DNA of 64,000 bases. Origin: Sialis fuliginosa. Lineage: Eukaryota; Arthropoda; Insecta; Megaloptera; Sialidae. The position numbers and the translations under genes are program-made. The stretch is from the NCBI GenBank assembly GCA_961205875.1, contig OY540819.1:6760501-6824500 (forward strand). The letters run 5' to 3'. Position 1 is the stretch's first letter. Each line of letters begins with the position of its first letter. Shown here piece after piece: positions 10,585 through 24,083 of this stretch. The notes below the pieces were generated by a model. The model was not told where the DNA came from, did no database searches, and worked only from the letters and a program-made list of their open reading frames with translations.

Positions 10585-11872
10585 AAAACTATCAAATTAA
10601 TATATTTTAATAAAATTATATAAAAATCAAATGTTACAGGTGTAATGGTAGTTTTTCAGAATAGTTTATCATATTGAAACAAATTCTTTAATAATTAACT
10701 CCATTTTAATTCAGCTCGAGGGAGCATTGTGTAATCACTTAGCAGTAATCTATCTGCATTATTTAATACATTTTATCTAAAAAGTCTTGTGCCATATATT
10801 CTCCATTAATACATTTAATACAGACATATAAAATAGAACAACAATTATTGATGGGTATAAAGTTTAGAAAGTTTTAAAGAAAACGTAATAAGTACATGCC
10901 ACAAGCAATTTTCAACATTCAAAAAGTGGATGTTTTGGGTCGAACTGGAAGTTAAGAAATCCTACAAAAGTTTAAAAATTATTTTTATAGCATTTGATGC
11001 AGCACAAGAAAGTTTGAAAACATTCCAAACAATGACAAAATAAATAATAAATGATAATAATTTAAATGTAGAGTTTCTAATGTGAACTGTATCACGTTGT
11101 TATTGTATTCAGTAAATGTTTCAACTAATATTGCAGTTAACCCTTCAGCGATAGTGTCTGACCCAACGAATTTTATTATTATTTATTTTGTGGTGGAGGT
11201 GCTACACACCTGTTTTTCTCAGTATTTGTTTATTTTTATAGTTAATTTAACTAATGTTTACATCTTTCATGTTGTCTAATTCACAAATATATTAATATTT
11301 GTAAGATATTTTTAAAAATAGAATTTAAAAATAATAAATAATAAAATTAAAACATATATTGCTTTGTATTTAATTATATGTAATTACTATTTTATCACCT
11401 CCAAAAATTTCAAATTATCTTTTAAAAATGTAATAAAAATATACTGGTCTTTTACTATGTTTTTAATGTTTTTAACTATAAATATATATTTTGATAACTT
11501 AATTATAATAATAATAATAATAATATTTATTTATCATGTAAGATATAAATATTTCTTCATAATGCATTTGAATGTAAAATAACAACATTCGATTACAACC
11601 AATAAAGTTTGAATTTTATAAATATCAAATAACAAAAATAAAACATGTTTTGTACTTCATTGTTGAAGCAAGAGCCATTAATGTCAGTTATAGGTATTCC
11701 TAGTACATGCTACTTTATCATTAACGCATAAAAATCATCCATAGAATGTATTTTCAATAATATAATCAATACATACATATTTCAATTGAACTTCACTGCA
11801 TAACACAAAACTCCGTGTTTAGTTTAGGGATGTCAAGTATATACTACTTATACTATAGTATACATATACTAC
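10585..11872. other. AT-rich DNA, nothing recognised
   Basis: Low-complexity ATA repeats occur around 11505..11530. Frames here encode only low-complexity hydrophobic strings typical of AT-rich noise. Confidence 0.45.
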
Positions 11873-11875
11873 TTA

Positions 11876-12036
11876 AGCCTAGTTTACACGAGACGAGCAC
11901 TCGGGCGAGCACCAATATTGATCGAGTAAGCGTTTATACGCATTCTATTCACTCGCTCGCTCATTTCACTCGGTTGAGTAATGTACTCGGTTGAGTAGCT
12001 GTCTCGGCCGAGTGCTCGTCCCACGTAAACTAGGCT
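11876..12036. mobile_element. 161-base MITE, TTA duplication
   Basis: The ends AGCCTAGTTTACACGAGACG and, reversed, AGCCTAGTTTACGTGGGACG are inverted repeats of about 35 bases flanked by TTA on both sides (11873..11875 and 12037..12039). The 3-base TTA/TAA duplication is the signature of PIF/Harbinger elements. The interior is unusually rich in CGAGT/ACTCG words such as ACTCGGTTGAGTA, in contrast to the AT-rich flanks. There is no coding capacity, so it would depend on a transposase from elsewhere. Confidence 0.8.
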
Positions 12037-12297
12037 TTATACTAGTCATTAATTAAACAAAGTTCAAAGAACTAAGTTCTGATCAGAAACTGAAGATGAC
12101 TGATAGGATTCGATCGAAACATCGTCAAGAACACAACACAGAACGCGGAGATATCCGGAATTCATCACCAGCATCTACTTATACTATCTATTTAGTTCAT
12201 TATAGTAATTAAACTCTTACCAGCTGTATATAATTTTTTACTCGTTTGAAAACATAGTCAATAGTTGAGAATTATGAACATTATTTTATATTCTTAC

Positions 12298-12425
12298 TAG
12301 CTTTTACCCGTGGCTTCGCTCGTGTGTGTTTCAAAATCAGTAAATGCGCACGCAACTGCTTACTCTAAACACGTTTCTACTCAGTTCCTTGTTTATATAG
12401 GACTTAAACTAATTGTAAGGCCTTG
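12298..12425 (-). repeat. Helitron-like 3' end fragment
   Basis: It starts ACTAGCTTTTACCCGTGGCTTCGCTCG; read on the minus strand this is a hairpin-like GAAGCC-containing segment followed by GGGTAAAAGCTAGT. The same end occurs at 59812 and, in a relative, at 50841 and 29297. CTAG followed by T after a small hairpin is the usual 3' end of Helitrons. Only about 120 bases of the copy are recognisable. (Motif quoted in parts: ACTAGCTTTTACCC, then GTGGCTTCGCTCG.). Confidence 0.45.
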
Positions 12426-12429
12426 GGTT

Positions 12430-15400
12430 TATTAACAGTGATTTTCCTAAAATTGTTTTTTTTAGTTTTCGAAACAAAAAAATATATTACCATACATATT
12501 AAAAATGTTAAGGGTTTATATTTTATATTGTATGTAAAACAATGCATTGATTTAAAAAGTCCTAAATATTTTCACTGTACAAACAGAAACATAGTTTACA
12601 GATTTATTATTTAATAATATTAATTTATTAATTAATTAGGTTGAACTTTGGAGACATAATATATTTTTTCTAGGCTCTCATAACTTCACAAATATTTTTT
12701 ATAAAGAAGTTTTGCTATCCCAAAATAATTAAATTAATAATATTTGTATGTAGTTACAATATACTGTTCTGGGATTTTACTTTTTGTCAAAATTTAATTA
12801 AAATACTGACATGACGTACTTATTGTTGGAAAATTTTCAAGAGAAAGCATCATCATAATTTAAGAGTACTTTAAATTAAAGTTCTTTTGTTCAAAAATAC
12901 ACTTTAAATTTTCGTTGCATATTTCTGACATACATATCTGCAGTATCCTATTTGAGAATCGCTGGTTTTTATGTTAAAATAAATTGAAATTAGGAAAATA
13001 ATGCACGCCATAAGTATTTCCAGGGGTAAAAAATTAAAGCAAACATAGGAATTATGATTTAACTTATCACCCCTTAATGTCGTTCGATAAAAAAGAAAAT
13101 ATAAAAACATTGATTAGTTGAATATTGACTGGTGCTTTTGTAATTAGAGCAGAGCAGAAGCATCGGATTTGTCAATAATGCACACACGCTGGGGCTACGT
13201 TTGTTTAATTATAATAGTTCAATTAAATAAAACCTATTCATTAGATTAACTGTCCCTCACTTCCGTGCAAGCGATGATTGATTTTTGTTTATCGAATTAA
13301 TGGTAATTGATTTTAACATATGTTTGTACGTATTTATTTGTTAATCATTTGCTTTTAGTGTAGAATAAATATTGGAATAAAATTCCGCCAGTGAGAATGA
13401 TTTTATAGTAGACAAGAACAGTCCCGCAGTTTTGTTTGCGTATATTAAAAAATCGAAAAATGCTCAGGCAAATTACTACTCAAGTACGAAGGTACCACAT
13501 GCCCACCGGCAGTAATGATGCTATTACATGAACCATCTATAATTAACTTCCTGGCAGGAATTGCAATCGGATCGAAAATCGATTTTAAAAATTCTAACAT
13601 ATTTTTATGTATAGTATATTTACACTATTTTCAAAAAGATGTATGTGTGCGTCTGTTCCTGTACGAAATCTCGCAAATAAAAAATGATATTGGCTTCATT
13701 GGGGTGCCAAGCAAAGCATCTTAACCTGAATATAATATGAAAGAAATTTCATTGAATTTGGTCTAGCCGTTTATTTGTCAGAACTGCAAAAAAGTAAATT
13801 TCAGAATTTTTTGAAAAATATTTATCAGATCTAATTTATTTTGGTGGCAATCGATACTATGAAATACTTTGAAATCTTGAATTTGATAAAAATTCAATTA
13901 TTTAATCAAATAAAAAATAGTTCAGATGCGTAGTAAGTGATATTTTAGGCCCTTATCTATTTAAATTTTTAAATACGGGCTGGCTGCAAAATAATAGTCA
14001 TATAATCTAAGCTTATTCTTTATAAGATAGTATGAGAAATCTTCAAAATATCGTCATTTGGAAATGGTTTTAATATATTCTAAAATGATTATATTTCTAA
14101 TTTTATTTTTAGATAACTAGGTATGTTATATACGTACGTACTGTCATATAATTGAGTTGTACAGATTTATTATTACAAAGTTAGGTTGTAATTTTATATC
14201 GACTGTGGTTAAGTTTAAACCCACATACAGACATATACATATACACAGAAAACTCGTACTAAGAGTTATACGTTTTGGTATGCGCATAGTTGGCGAGAGA
14301 ATATTACATACAATACAGGTGCCTTGAGTTGCTACTTGAAGTTTTGCAACGCTCTTGGGTGCCTGACGCGGACGTGCGGAGTGCATCATAACTAAAACAT
14401 TTAGTATTGTTATAAAAGAAGATTGCAGTAGCATACAGTTGCTTTGACACAATGTAAGGGCGTATATAACTTCTAATAAATGGCAGAGAAATATGAATGA
14501 AAGGATTAGGTACTCTCTGCTGGAAGTTTAAATGTCAAGTTTTTTTGCTGCATTGTTTCAAGTAACATTAGTCAATTTCGTAACTTTTATATAAAAGTAA
14601 ATTATTTTTAAGAAATCAGAGAAGTGCTCAATATTTTACATCTTTGCTTGTAAACAGTAACAATATATGTTTTTTTAGTGGATTTAGTCGTTTTGGCTTC
14701 TAAGTTACTTAGTTACATCGAAATTTTATAAATATATTTAAAGCAAACACAATTATTTCAATTGTAAAAAGAATAAAAATATATGGTGGAGGTGCGGAAC
14801 ACAATTTTTGAATTTACATATTGTTATAAATTGTTTATCTTTGTTAATTTTTCCCAAGAATATATTTCGAATATAATTTATGAGCAATAATGTATTTCGA
14901 ATAACTATTTTTATATTTTTTGTTTATACAATATCAAGTCTTTAACAAACATATGCAAATTTCAATTGTTTTTTTATACATATTTAGTTATGTAGTTACA
15001 TAACTTCATTTATTACGTGACACACAAACAAAGGCTATTATTTATATATATGATATATAAAAACTACTACTTTTATTGATTTACAATACTTTTAATTATA
15101 TTTTTATGTCGATCATACCTTTCGCTCCAATACTATCGATTTACATTTCAATAATAATTACAACATTATTTGCACTAACAAAACTATTAAACTGTTGGGA
15201 TGATACATTATCTAGATGCCTGGAAAATTTCGAATACCTATATTTGATAATTGCATGTTAATACACAATAAAATTAATATTGTAATTTTATAGCATTAAT
15301 TACCAAATATGCGATGTTATAAATTATTTCGCCCATTAAAACAATCTATTATTAATAATTATTCAATCGCTAACCAACCTGTTTTATATAACCTCATAGA

Positions 15401-17344
15401 AATAATTTATTCCAGATGATAATTAAATATTTGAAATTGAATTTAGTATTAATCTGAAAGAAAAACTATTTTCGTGGACAATATAAAAATGTATTGATTT
15501 GACAATTTTATATGTACATATATTATAATAGCAACGTAGACACAACACAAATAATATTGCCATATTTCTATTAAAAAAAATACTAATACATTGCATTTAT
15601 ATTAGTAAATCAATATTATACAAGATTAAATGATTTTTTTACTATGCTCTAAAATTGTAATTACAATATTTTTCCACTGACGTCCTTACATTTCACATAA
15701 AAAGGTTGTTTTATGTATGTGTCGTATTGGGAAAACCCCCAACCTTATTTCCATTTACCAATTTTGTTATTGCTCTAACAATGAGTAACCGTACATAAAA
15801 ATATAGGTGTGACAAAGATACATTGAACGATAGATATTAATTAAAGGTGTGTTCTAAATTAAAAATTTGCACCATTTACAAATTAGCTTAATACACAAAA
15901 GGATATACATATATGCACAGATATGTATATGTATTTTATGATTTTCTTCCATATTAAATAATTTGTATTTTATATTGAAAAGTATTGAGTGAATAGATAC
16001 CATTATTGATAATTGATATTTGTTTATTAATAACTGTTAAATTCATTAAAAATAAAATACCAATCCCTTCGGGTATGAATACGAGTTTTTTTTATACATG
16101 TATTATCCTTAATAAAATCAAATAAACCTAGCCAAAAGTCACATAAGCTTTTAACTGTATCAAATAATAATCCTTCATAATGACTCGAACCGCAAAAATT
16201 CAATTCTGGTTGAACCCATCTATATTTCAGATTATTGTGATAGTTAAATAAAAAACATATAATTTATAACTTTGCGGTTCTGAATGAACAAAATATTTAA
16301 CAAATAACCACTATAATTTTTTTGCACAAATTGTAAGTCGAGCTAAAATAATTATTTTTTGAGTAAATGTATTTGACGAACAATAAACGAACAGTAATTA
16401 CAGACATGCATTATCAGACAATAGTGGGTAGAATTTATAATATTGCGGGTGGACTGGCCAGATTGCGGTTTAGTTCCGTTCTTACTGTTTCTGACGTATA
16501 TTTAATGATGTGGTTCACTTTGATCGGACTGATCTGTAATTATATCAAATAATCAATATGTAATTATAATAAATTTCTTTCTAGAATGGAATAATGTAAA
16601 TTGAAATACCTATTAATATTTTAAAGGTTTTAAACTAAACTTATTTTTAATGATGAAACTATTATCTTTAGATGTCCCATAAAAAAAATTAAGGGTTATC
16701 AAACCTGATAAACGTAATTTATATATATTTTCCTCAATATGCTGATTGTAATGACATTTATAAATACTGTGATACACAATAAGGTCTTCAATTACATAAG
16801 GGGGCGATTTTAACAGTTTTAAAACTGAAAAACAAGGCATTTTTTTTATTGGCCAACGTGTCAACCGGATTTGATTGCTTTGGAATTTTTTCTATAGAAT
16901 ACCTTAATACAAAAGAGTAGTATTTCTGCAAGGTCCAAAGTAAAACATTCGACCCAAAATAGCTGCTATATCGAAATTTAGGCTAGAGTTATATATCTCG
17001 AATTTCATAGCACTCTAATGGAATAATTTATTTAATTTAGAATTTAAAAATGAAAAAAATATTGAATGAACATTTGTCGATTACAGTTTGTATTTTATTT
17101 GATTGGTTCAAAAGTTACAAGCAAAACAAATGAGGTGATAAATTATCGGATAATTGTTACCTATATATCTGTTAATTGTTGACATTCGTCTCGTTTTACA
17201 CGATTTGGGTTTACATGTTGTTTCTTTGAAAACAATTATGATGTATTTGAATTCGATTAAATCACAACATGCTATCCAAATTATATTGTTCAGAAATGTG
17301 ATCATTATTTTAAAGTACTGAAAAATATTAATTTTAGTGTTATT
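12430..17344. other. AT-rich DNA with one weak exon-like patch
   Basis: Most of this stretch shows nothing but AT-rich filler. One GC-richer patch at 14312..14391 is described under findings as a weak exon candidate on the minus strand. A region at 16434..16530 is slightly GC-richer (ATTGCGGGTGGACTGGCCAG) without a supporting frame or splice pattern. No transposon ends were found. Confidence 0.4.
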
Positions 17345-17346
17345 TA

Positions 17347-17740
17347 CAGTGTATTCCAAGTTGATTAAGCCATAGGAAATTTAACATGGGGACAATTAGA
17401 AGTGTTGTAGTAGCCTTTGGTCAAATTTAACGATGTGTCATTGGTGTATTTTGAAATGCCGCCTCGAAACTAACTGAAAATTTTTAAATTAATCAACAGT
17501 ATTTTGTTTTCAACTTCAATAAAGATTAAAATACATTAATGAAATTAAAGTAAACATCCTAGATAAAATTATAATATTATTTTTTGGCAGATATAAAATT
17601 GAAAACAAAATACTAATGACACTTTTACTAAATTTTTGTGGCGGCATTTCAAAATGCACCAATGATACACCTTTAAATTCAACACTTCTAATTGTCCCCA
17701 TGCTAAATTTCCTATGGCTTAATCAACTTGGAATACACTG
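17347..17740. mobile_element. Complete 394-base palindromic MITE, TA duplication
   Basis: The ends CAGTGTATTCCAAGTTGATT and, reversed, the same 20 bases form inverted repeats that continue for about 60 bases with few mismatches. Inner arms carrying GCCGC and TGGTGCATTTTGAAATGC-like phrases also pair, so nearly the whole element folds back. TA flanks both ends. A CAGTG start and TA target are typical of Tc1/mariner-type elements, so this is inferred to be a non-autonomous member. A second copy lies at 35867..36198. No coding sequence. Confidence 0.85.
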
Positions 17741-20700
17741 TATAACAAATAGGTAATTAAGTAGCATACAAATAAAAAACTCGTATTAGATTATTTCGTC
17801 TAGAATCTAAACTGATTTGCCATAGATTCGTATTTCAAAATAGTATTTAAAAGTAAAATGTAAAATAAAATCACATGTTTTATAAAAAAAAGATAAACAT
17901 ATAATTGTTGTTTCAGTCTAGCTGTTTCATTTTATGTGTTTTTATTTACCTTATTAACATGTTTAAAAATAAAAGTAATGAATATTAATTGAACCAAATA
18001 AGCAGAGAACAAACGTGTATTAATCGTCAGATTAACGTAAACGAGTAAATGCCAGATGAGTACGGTTTATAAATCGGTACGATTTTTTACTTTTTCATCA
18101 ACCATTTGTTACATTATTTATAGCAAACAAAAAACAAGACTTTTTGGTATTTGTGTGAATGTGGTTTTCTGTAAAAAGGATGAGTGTGATTATAATTATT
18201 TGTCTACAGTGAGGCGTTTAGAAGCCAAAGCGACTAGCTATCGTATTTTTTGGTTTTATAACTAACGATAAGTTGTTACTCATCGGATTAAGGTGAGATT
18301 ATACATACGTGTATATTCTACCAGTGTAATCTTGCCTTTATTTTGAATAAATCTATAATTACTGAATGTTGTTTTAACTTTTAGAAAATTCGATTAAATG
18401 AAAATAATGAAATATTTGATTTGTTTTTGATAAATGAATTTTGACAGAAATAATTTTATTAATGTACAGATAATATATCTGATTAAATACGTATATTTAT
18501 TGTCTGGGTTTCGGTTTTTGAATATAGCTGTAATATTTTGGACATTTCATTTATTTGTGTATTTATTTATGTGTGTTTTTTTTTATTCACGGTGATACAA
18601 GATGGATGTAGGATGTTGCTGATGGGCCGATCACCGCAGGATAAGAAGAATAGGGCAGTTATATTGAAAGGATTGGGGTATTTGATTGATTAACGATGGG
18701 GATAGATAAAATTGTTGAAAAATATGTAGCTTAATATAAAAGATTGTAGAAATAAGTGTATTTTATTTTTGATATTACTTTAGTATGTTAGGAATTAAAT
18801 GATATAGTGATATTTAGTAGGTATTTAATTAAATATTTACACTTACTTATGCACGTTAAAATATCTACCAACTTTTTTTAAACGTGTATAAATAATAACA
18901 AGTGTGTAAAAAATATTTTAACGTATGTAGAGATATTTAAGAAAAATTACTATACAAAAAAACTCCGATGCTGAGTTTCAACGAGCACAATTGAGAGTCA
19001 TCGAATAGTCATAGACGTACGTAAGAAGAATAACATAATATATAAACACATTAAATAAATTATATTTCATTTTATATAGACAACATAAAACATTATAGTC
19101 CTAAAATGCACATAAAAGATAAATAAAATAAAACCAGATAATACCATTTTATTCAACACAATGAACGTTCTGTCAGCTGTCAGAATATTAATACACAGTG
19201 TTACCAACGCGGAGCTATCAAATACGTTTATACGCTATTTAAACATGGAAAATCTTTGTGCAAGTCAAACAAAAATGAAGAAAAGATATATTTAAAGCAG
19301 TGGTCTTCTAATTTTTGAAGGATGGACTATAATAAAATCATTGTTTTTTTTCTGCTTTATTATATAATATTATTATTAATATCTTAGTTTTATCAATAAA
19401 AAAACATATATTAAATAACGTGCATAGCAGACTAATACAAGAAAATGAAACTATAGCATATGATTTCCAATAAATAATAAAGACATGTTTAATGTTACCA
19501 ACAAACAAAGGCAATTATATAATTATTATTTTAGATGCAAATAATAATAAACTATAAAACATTACAATCAGATACTTCCTACATATATTATTATATCATT
19601 TACCCTATAGAAGTAATTAGTTTCAGCAAAATAAGCAATTTCGTCGACATAAACATACAACAAAGTCAAATAGAAAGATGACAACAGTAAAGTATAAACA
19701 CAATCGATACAAAAGTAGAGTAAATAGTAGATTGACTGTCAAAGGATTTAATTGGTCTTATCTATGATACTAACCGTATGATTGAGCTTTTATATAAATA
19801 ATCGCTTTTCATAACAATCGATCAATTTGTGTACATGCATCTTATGTATGCGTTCGAAAAGAATAAGAAATGTTTGTGATGTTTCTGAAAGAATATGCCA
19901 GGCCAAGGCCAGTCATAGGTTTTATTTTGTTAAAGATAGAAGTAATGTAAGTACGTAGAATTTTACGCTTATTCTATTGTCGGTTTATTTTTCGAAAAGG
20001 GGTATAAATATATTGAAAATTTTTCAAAAAAAAGAAACAATAAAACTTAATAAATTTTTAACTGAAATCGATATTCAGAAGGTCTATTATTTTAAATAAA
20101 AGACTAAATATATACTTATTTTATAAAGTTTAGACATATTAGTTTAAAAAAGTAAATATGAACAACAACGTTAAAAGGTTTTTCTATTTTATTTAAAATA
20201 ATCAAATGTAAAAATAGATCCTTAAAGGGGGCGCAAAGGACCCTTTGTTACGCTGAGTACATGTATTTGAATCATTATTTGCATACTACGGTATAATACT
20301 CAATGCATCACTGAGCTGTTGAAAAAGGAGTATCTTCATCATCAAAATGAGTCAACGAATAATGAATTATTATTATTATAATTATTTGTAGTATCTTAAA
20401 TATCTATGATATCATTTTTTTAATTACAATTTAAAGAAAAAATAATTAAAACAACACGTATATATATTTAATATAAGAGTGATGTGCAATGTTAGTATGT
20501 ATAAAAAAGAATGTCGAGAACGAAACGTTCGCGTGGTGTTACGTGAAAAATAATTACGTTAAAAGACAATCGAATGTACAGTGTACTTTACGTCTAATCA
20601 CGAATATGTTAAGCGTATTGTGGAAAACACACTGCTGACCGGGTACTGCGCAACAATGGTATTTCATAACAGTAGAAAATTGCTTTTGTGCTATATTACA

Positions 20701-22316
20701 TTATATCGAATCATTATTTATTGACGTAGTGCTTTTTCTGAATTAAATATTTATAAAATATAACAATTTGTAGTACTTATACATATTGATATGTCTATTT
20801 TATATGAATAAATGAAATATTATATATAATTATATATGATTTAATTTTTACTCTGATAAATATAATTTAACATAAAGTCTGCTGTTTGGTGACATATTAC
20901 TATGGAACTATAAATCATACTACCTTAAAATATTTGTTTTAGAATTTAATAAGTTGTTTAGTAATTATATCCATCTTAGTAAAGTATATACATCAAAAAC
21001 ACCAGTCAAAAGATAAAATATTTTTATTAGAATCAGTTATTATAGTTACGATTATTTTATTTAAATATAGGAGTAATTTGTAAATACATTTTTTTATCAT
21101 TGTAAATTTAAAATCGTAAATTAGCTGTTTTTAGTAATAATGAAATTTTGTTGTTAATTATTATCAGATTTTTGATTTATGAACTCAAAAATCTCAACAC
21201 CGGCCAACTAAATTAGACCACTTACTCTAAAATCAGCAATTCTTTGTAATAATTTGAAATTTAATATACATATATGTACTACTAGACATTTAAAAAACAT
21301 TAAAATACTATTTTGAAGTTGTTGCTACCTAACATTGTTACCAGTGTGCTCCGCAAAAATGTGCTCCAAAAAGTCAATGGCGTATCATTAAGATCTTAAA
21401 ATAAATACCAATTGTTTAAAACTATAAAGTTAATTAATAATTAATGTTTTATATTGCCTCTAAAAGTATTTAAGTGATAATTCATTAACAGAGATATGTA
21501 TTATAAATCTGAAACAATAATCTCTTTTCTTTCAGTTGTAGAATATTCGCATAGCATAAATTTTCAACCAACGTTAAAAATGATAAAAATTACATTTGAA
21601 AAAAAAAATTGCTTTAATCAAGTTTTGGTAACCGTTTCGTATAATGGACTAGAATTTTTGTTTTGCATTCATAAAATTTCTTAATCTAAGGTTTGATCGT
21701 ATATACGTTAGACCTCTGCGTGGTGTCACATGAATATATAGCCAATACAACGACAGTGATTCATTAAAAATGTTAAAAATAAATGCACAAGCAGTGCATT
21801 TTATGCAAAATATTCTCAAACACGCATTGCAGTATGGATACTGTGGTCAATATATATTTATTTAAAATAAATAACCTAGATAATACCATCGCGTTTATAT
21901 TATTTATGCTACGGAATAATAATACTTTTAAAAAGTATTAAGATATGTTGTATGATAGATATATTGACTTACCAAATACATAACAGAATTACGCCATCAG
22001 ATAGATCGTCTTACCTGTAACAATAAAACAAATTAATTTTTATAGAAAAATGAGCACTATAATTTCAGGGGTTTTCATAGATGATTGTTTTTAAAAAAAC
22101 TAATAACTGTTACTATATATAAGTATATTTCTAGTTTAATAGGGTCATAACAAATATTAATACCTATCTATAAATTAAGGAATTTTTTTGTTCAATATCT
22201 CTTTAAATAAAAAGAATTTTTAAATAACTAGTCAACCAAGTAATTATGTATAGAAACACATAATATGTATGTAAAAAATATAAATATTATATACATAGCT
22301 ACCTTTAATAATGTAA
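17741..22316. other. AT-rich DNA, little recognised
   Basis: No paired element ends were found. A possible lone hAT-like end (CAGTGGTCTTCTAATTTTTG) lies at 19299. Patches at 20515..20660 and 21700..21850 share a 'GCGTGGTGT-ACA' type phrase and may be old copies of one sequence, but the match is too weak to call. The 69-codon frame at 18056 and 62-codon frame at 21496 look like chance. Confidence 0.4.
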
Positions 22317-22318
22317 TA

Positions 22319-23169
22319 AGGTACTGGCACCAGTTTTGAATAATATCCCAGTGTTGAACATTTTTAAATAAAATGTGGTGAATTAAAAATATTTGTTGAT
22401 ACTGTTTTAGGCGGCTATTACACTATCAAAGAAATATGATAAAATTTCTTTGATCAAAGAAATATGACAGTGTAATAAGTCAACTTTTATAATATTTACC
22501 TTCATAATATTTTTATGATCATAGTTAATGACAGTCTCTTATATTTGATCAATGTTTTTTGACGCCAAAAACAAAATGGCGACTGCCAAGTTATCACTGA
22601 CAGTTACAGTTGTATAATTATTAATATATTAATATCAACAAAATCCAGTATTATATGATAATCTTCTTATTGATTATAAAAACCACAATACACGGTTGTA
22701 AATTCAAACCTCGATCGCGTCAATTGTCGAACATCTACGCACCGATATTCAAAAGGCACCAAAAAAGAAGAAAATATCCCTAGATAATATTGAGAAAATA
22801 TTATCAAATATTTTATGTAGTGTAATAAAACAAAATCTCGTATTTTATTAAAGAAATATGATCAAATCTTTGTCAAAGATCTTTGACATATTTATTTGAT
22901 AGTGTAATATCCGCCTTACAGCGTGATTTGATGATAATTGATCATTTTGTTTAACAACAGTGGACAAATAATTATTAAGTTCGATACAGTATCAAGTGTA
23001 TTTTCTTGTGTAAATGCTTTAATATTGATTTTAATACGACTCTTTATTTTATAACGTTTGTGTAGTAGTACATATCATTTTGTAATCATATTAATACAGA
23101 GTTAGTTGTTTTATTAATAACATATAACAAACATTGCTCTTTAAGCATTTTAAACTGGTGCCAGTACCT
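22319..23169. mobile_element. AGGTACTGG-family element, copy A
   Basis: The ends AGGTACTGGCACCAGTTTTG and, reversed, AGGTACTGGCACCAGTTTAA are inverted repeats with TA on both outer sides. The interior matches copies at 32891..34203 and 58890..59313 (phrases ATATTTGTTGATA, GTGATTTGATGA, CATTTTGTAATCAT). A 506-base MITE is inserted at 22410. Without it the element is about 340 bases. The TA flank suggests Tc1/mariner-like mobilisation, but the palindromic GGTACC-like ends are not ones I recognise. No transposase frame. Confidence 0.75.
22410..22915. mobile_element. 506-base MITE nested in copy A, TTA duplication
   Basis: The ends GGCGGCTATTACACTATCAA and, reversed, GGCGGATATTACACTATCAA are flanked by TTA (22407..22409 and 22916..22918). 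The subterminal part repeats AAAGAAATATGA several times in both orientations (TTTCTTTGATCAAAGAAATA), which could serve as transposase-binding repeats. The 3-base TTA duplication points to the PIF/Harbinger superfamily. It interrupts the older TA-flanked element, so it is the younger of the two. Confidence 0.8.
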
Positions 23170-23637
23170 TACAAAACTAAACCTAATGAATAAAATATGT
23201 CTTCATATATTAAACAATTAAATTACATTTCGAAAATACACACCGTATTATGTATCTAACTTAAATATTCACATATGTGTATATAACAATGTATGCAACA
23301 TAATATTTGGATTACAGTAACTTAGTAAAGAAATACGTTAAGTACAATTAGTTAATATAATATGCAGCATACATAGAATACCTACAATACAAAATTATAT
23401 GTATAGTTCTGTATGGATGAAATAATAATCTACAATACTATTCCAAATGTAAATGCTGGCTAACAATGTAACCTTTATATACATAGGTATTCGTATACCT
23501 GTGTATTAGTGTGCATGTATATTATTCTATAGGTATATATGTACCTACAGTGAAGATTTGAAGCTTATGTAATTTGGTACCGCAATTTGTATTACGTAAC
23601 ATAGGTATATCTCCACCGTAGAGTGTAGATATATGTA

Positions 23638-24083
23638 CAGTAAAATGCAGAAGTGGTCGTCCAGTTTTCATTCAAATTCGGGTATCATAAACTTAGTAGG
23701 CTCCTCCCATTTAATGATTATAATATTTAAATCATTTCTCCATGTACCAAACAAAGACAGATATTTTGAAACTCATTTGCTAGATAAAAATACTCTTAGT
23801 TTACACCATCAACTCATATATATCTGTGCGATTAAATTATTATGTAATGTATTGAAAATTGTATAAGTAAATGTGGCAATAAATATTTGATATTCCGAAT
23901 TTTAGTACTTAAATATGTAAAACTTGATATAAAATTAATTACTGAAATGGACGTACATATATTTGTGTTTTTATTTAAAATGATGTAACTATATAAGCTC
24001 CGCCCTAGAAAAAGATAACCTTAATATTTCAAATCTGTTGTAGGCGATTCTGACCTTTACGGTGGCAGACGACTTCTGAAGTA
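23638..24083. mobile_element. TACAGT-family MITE, older copy
   Basis: It shares about 330 bases with 58297..58683: AACTTAGTAGGCTCC, CATTTCTCCATGTA-CAAACAAAGACAG, ATTAAATTATTATGTAAT, GGCAATAAATATTTGATATT and GGCGATTCT. Its left edge TA-CAGTAAAATGCAGAAG corresponds to TA-CAGTCACCTGCA of the other copy; the right edge is diverged, so the end is approximate. The 77-codon frame inside is an accident of the repeat, since the sister copy does not preserve it. Confidence 0.6.

Noticed and set aside
14144-14452. 102-codon minus-strand frame
   Set aside because: It opens without ATG and its second half is a low-complexity run (CICICLYVGL) from TACACATATAC-type DNA. Only the short 80-base patch inside it was kept as a weak exon candidate.
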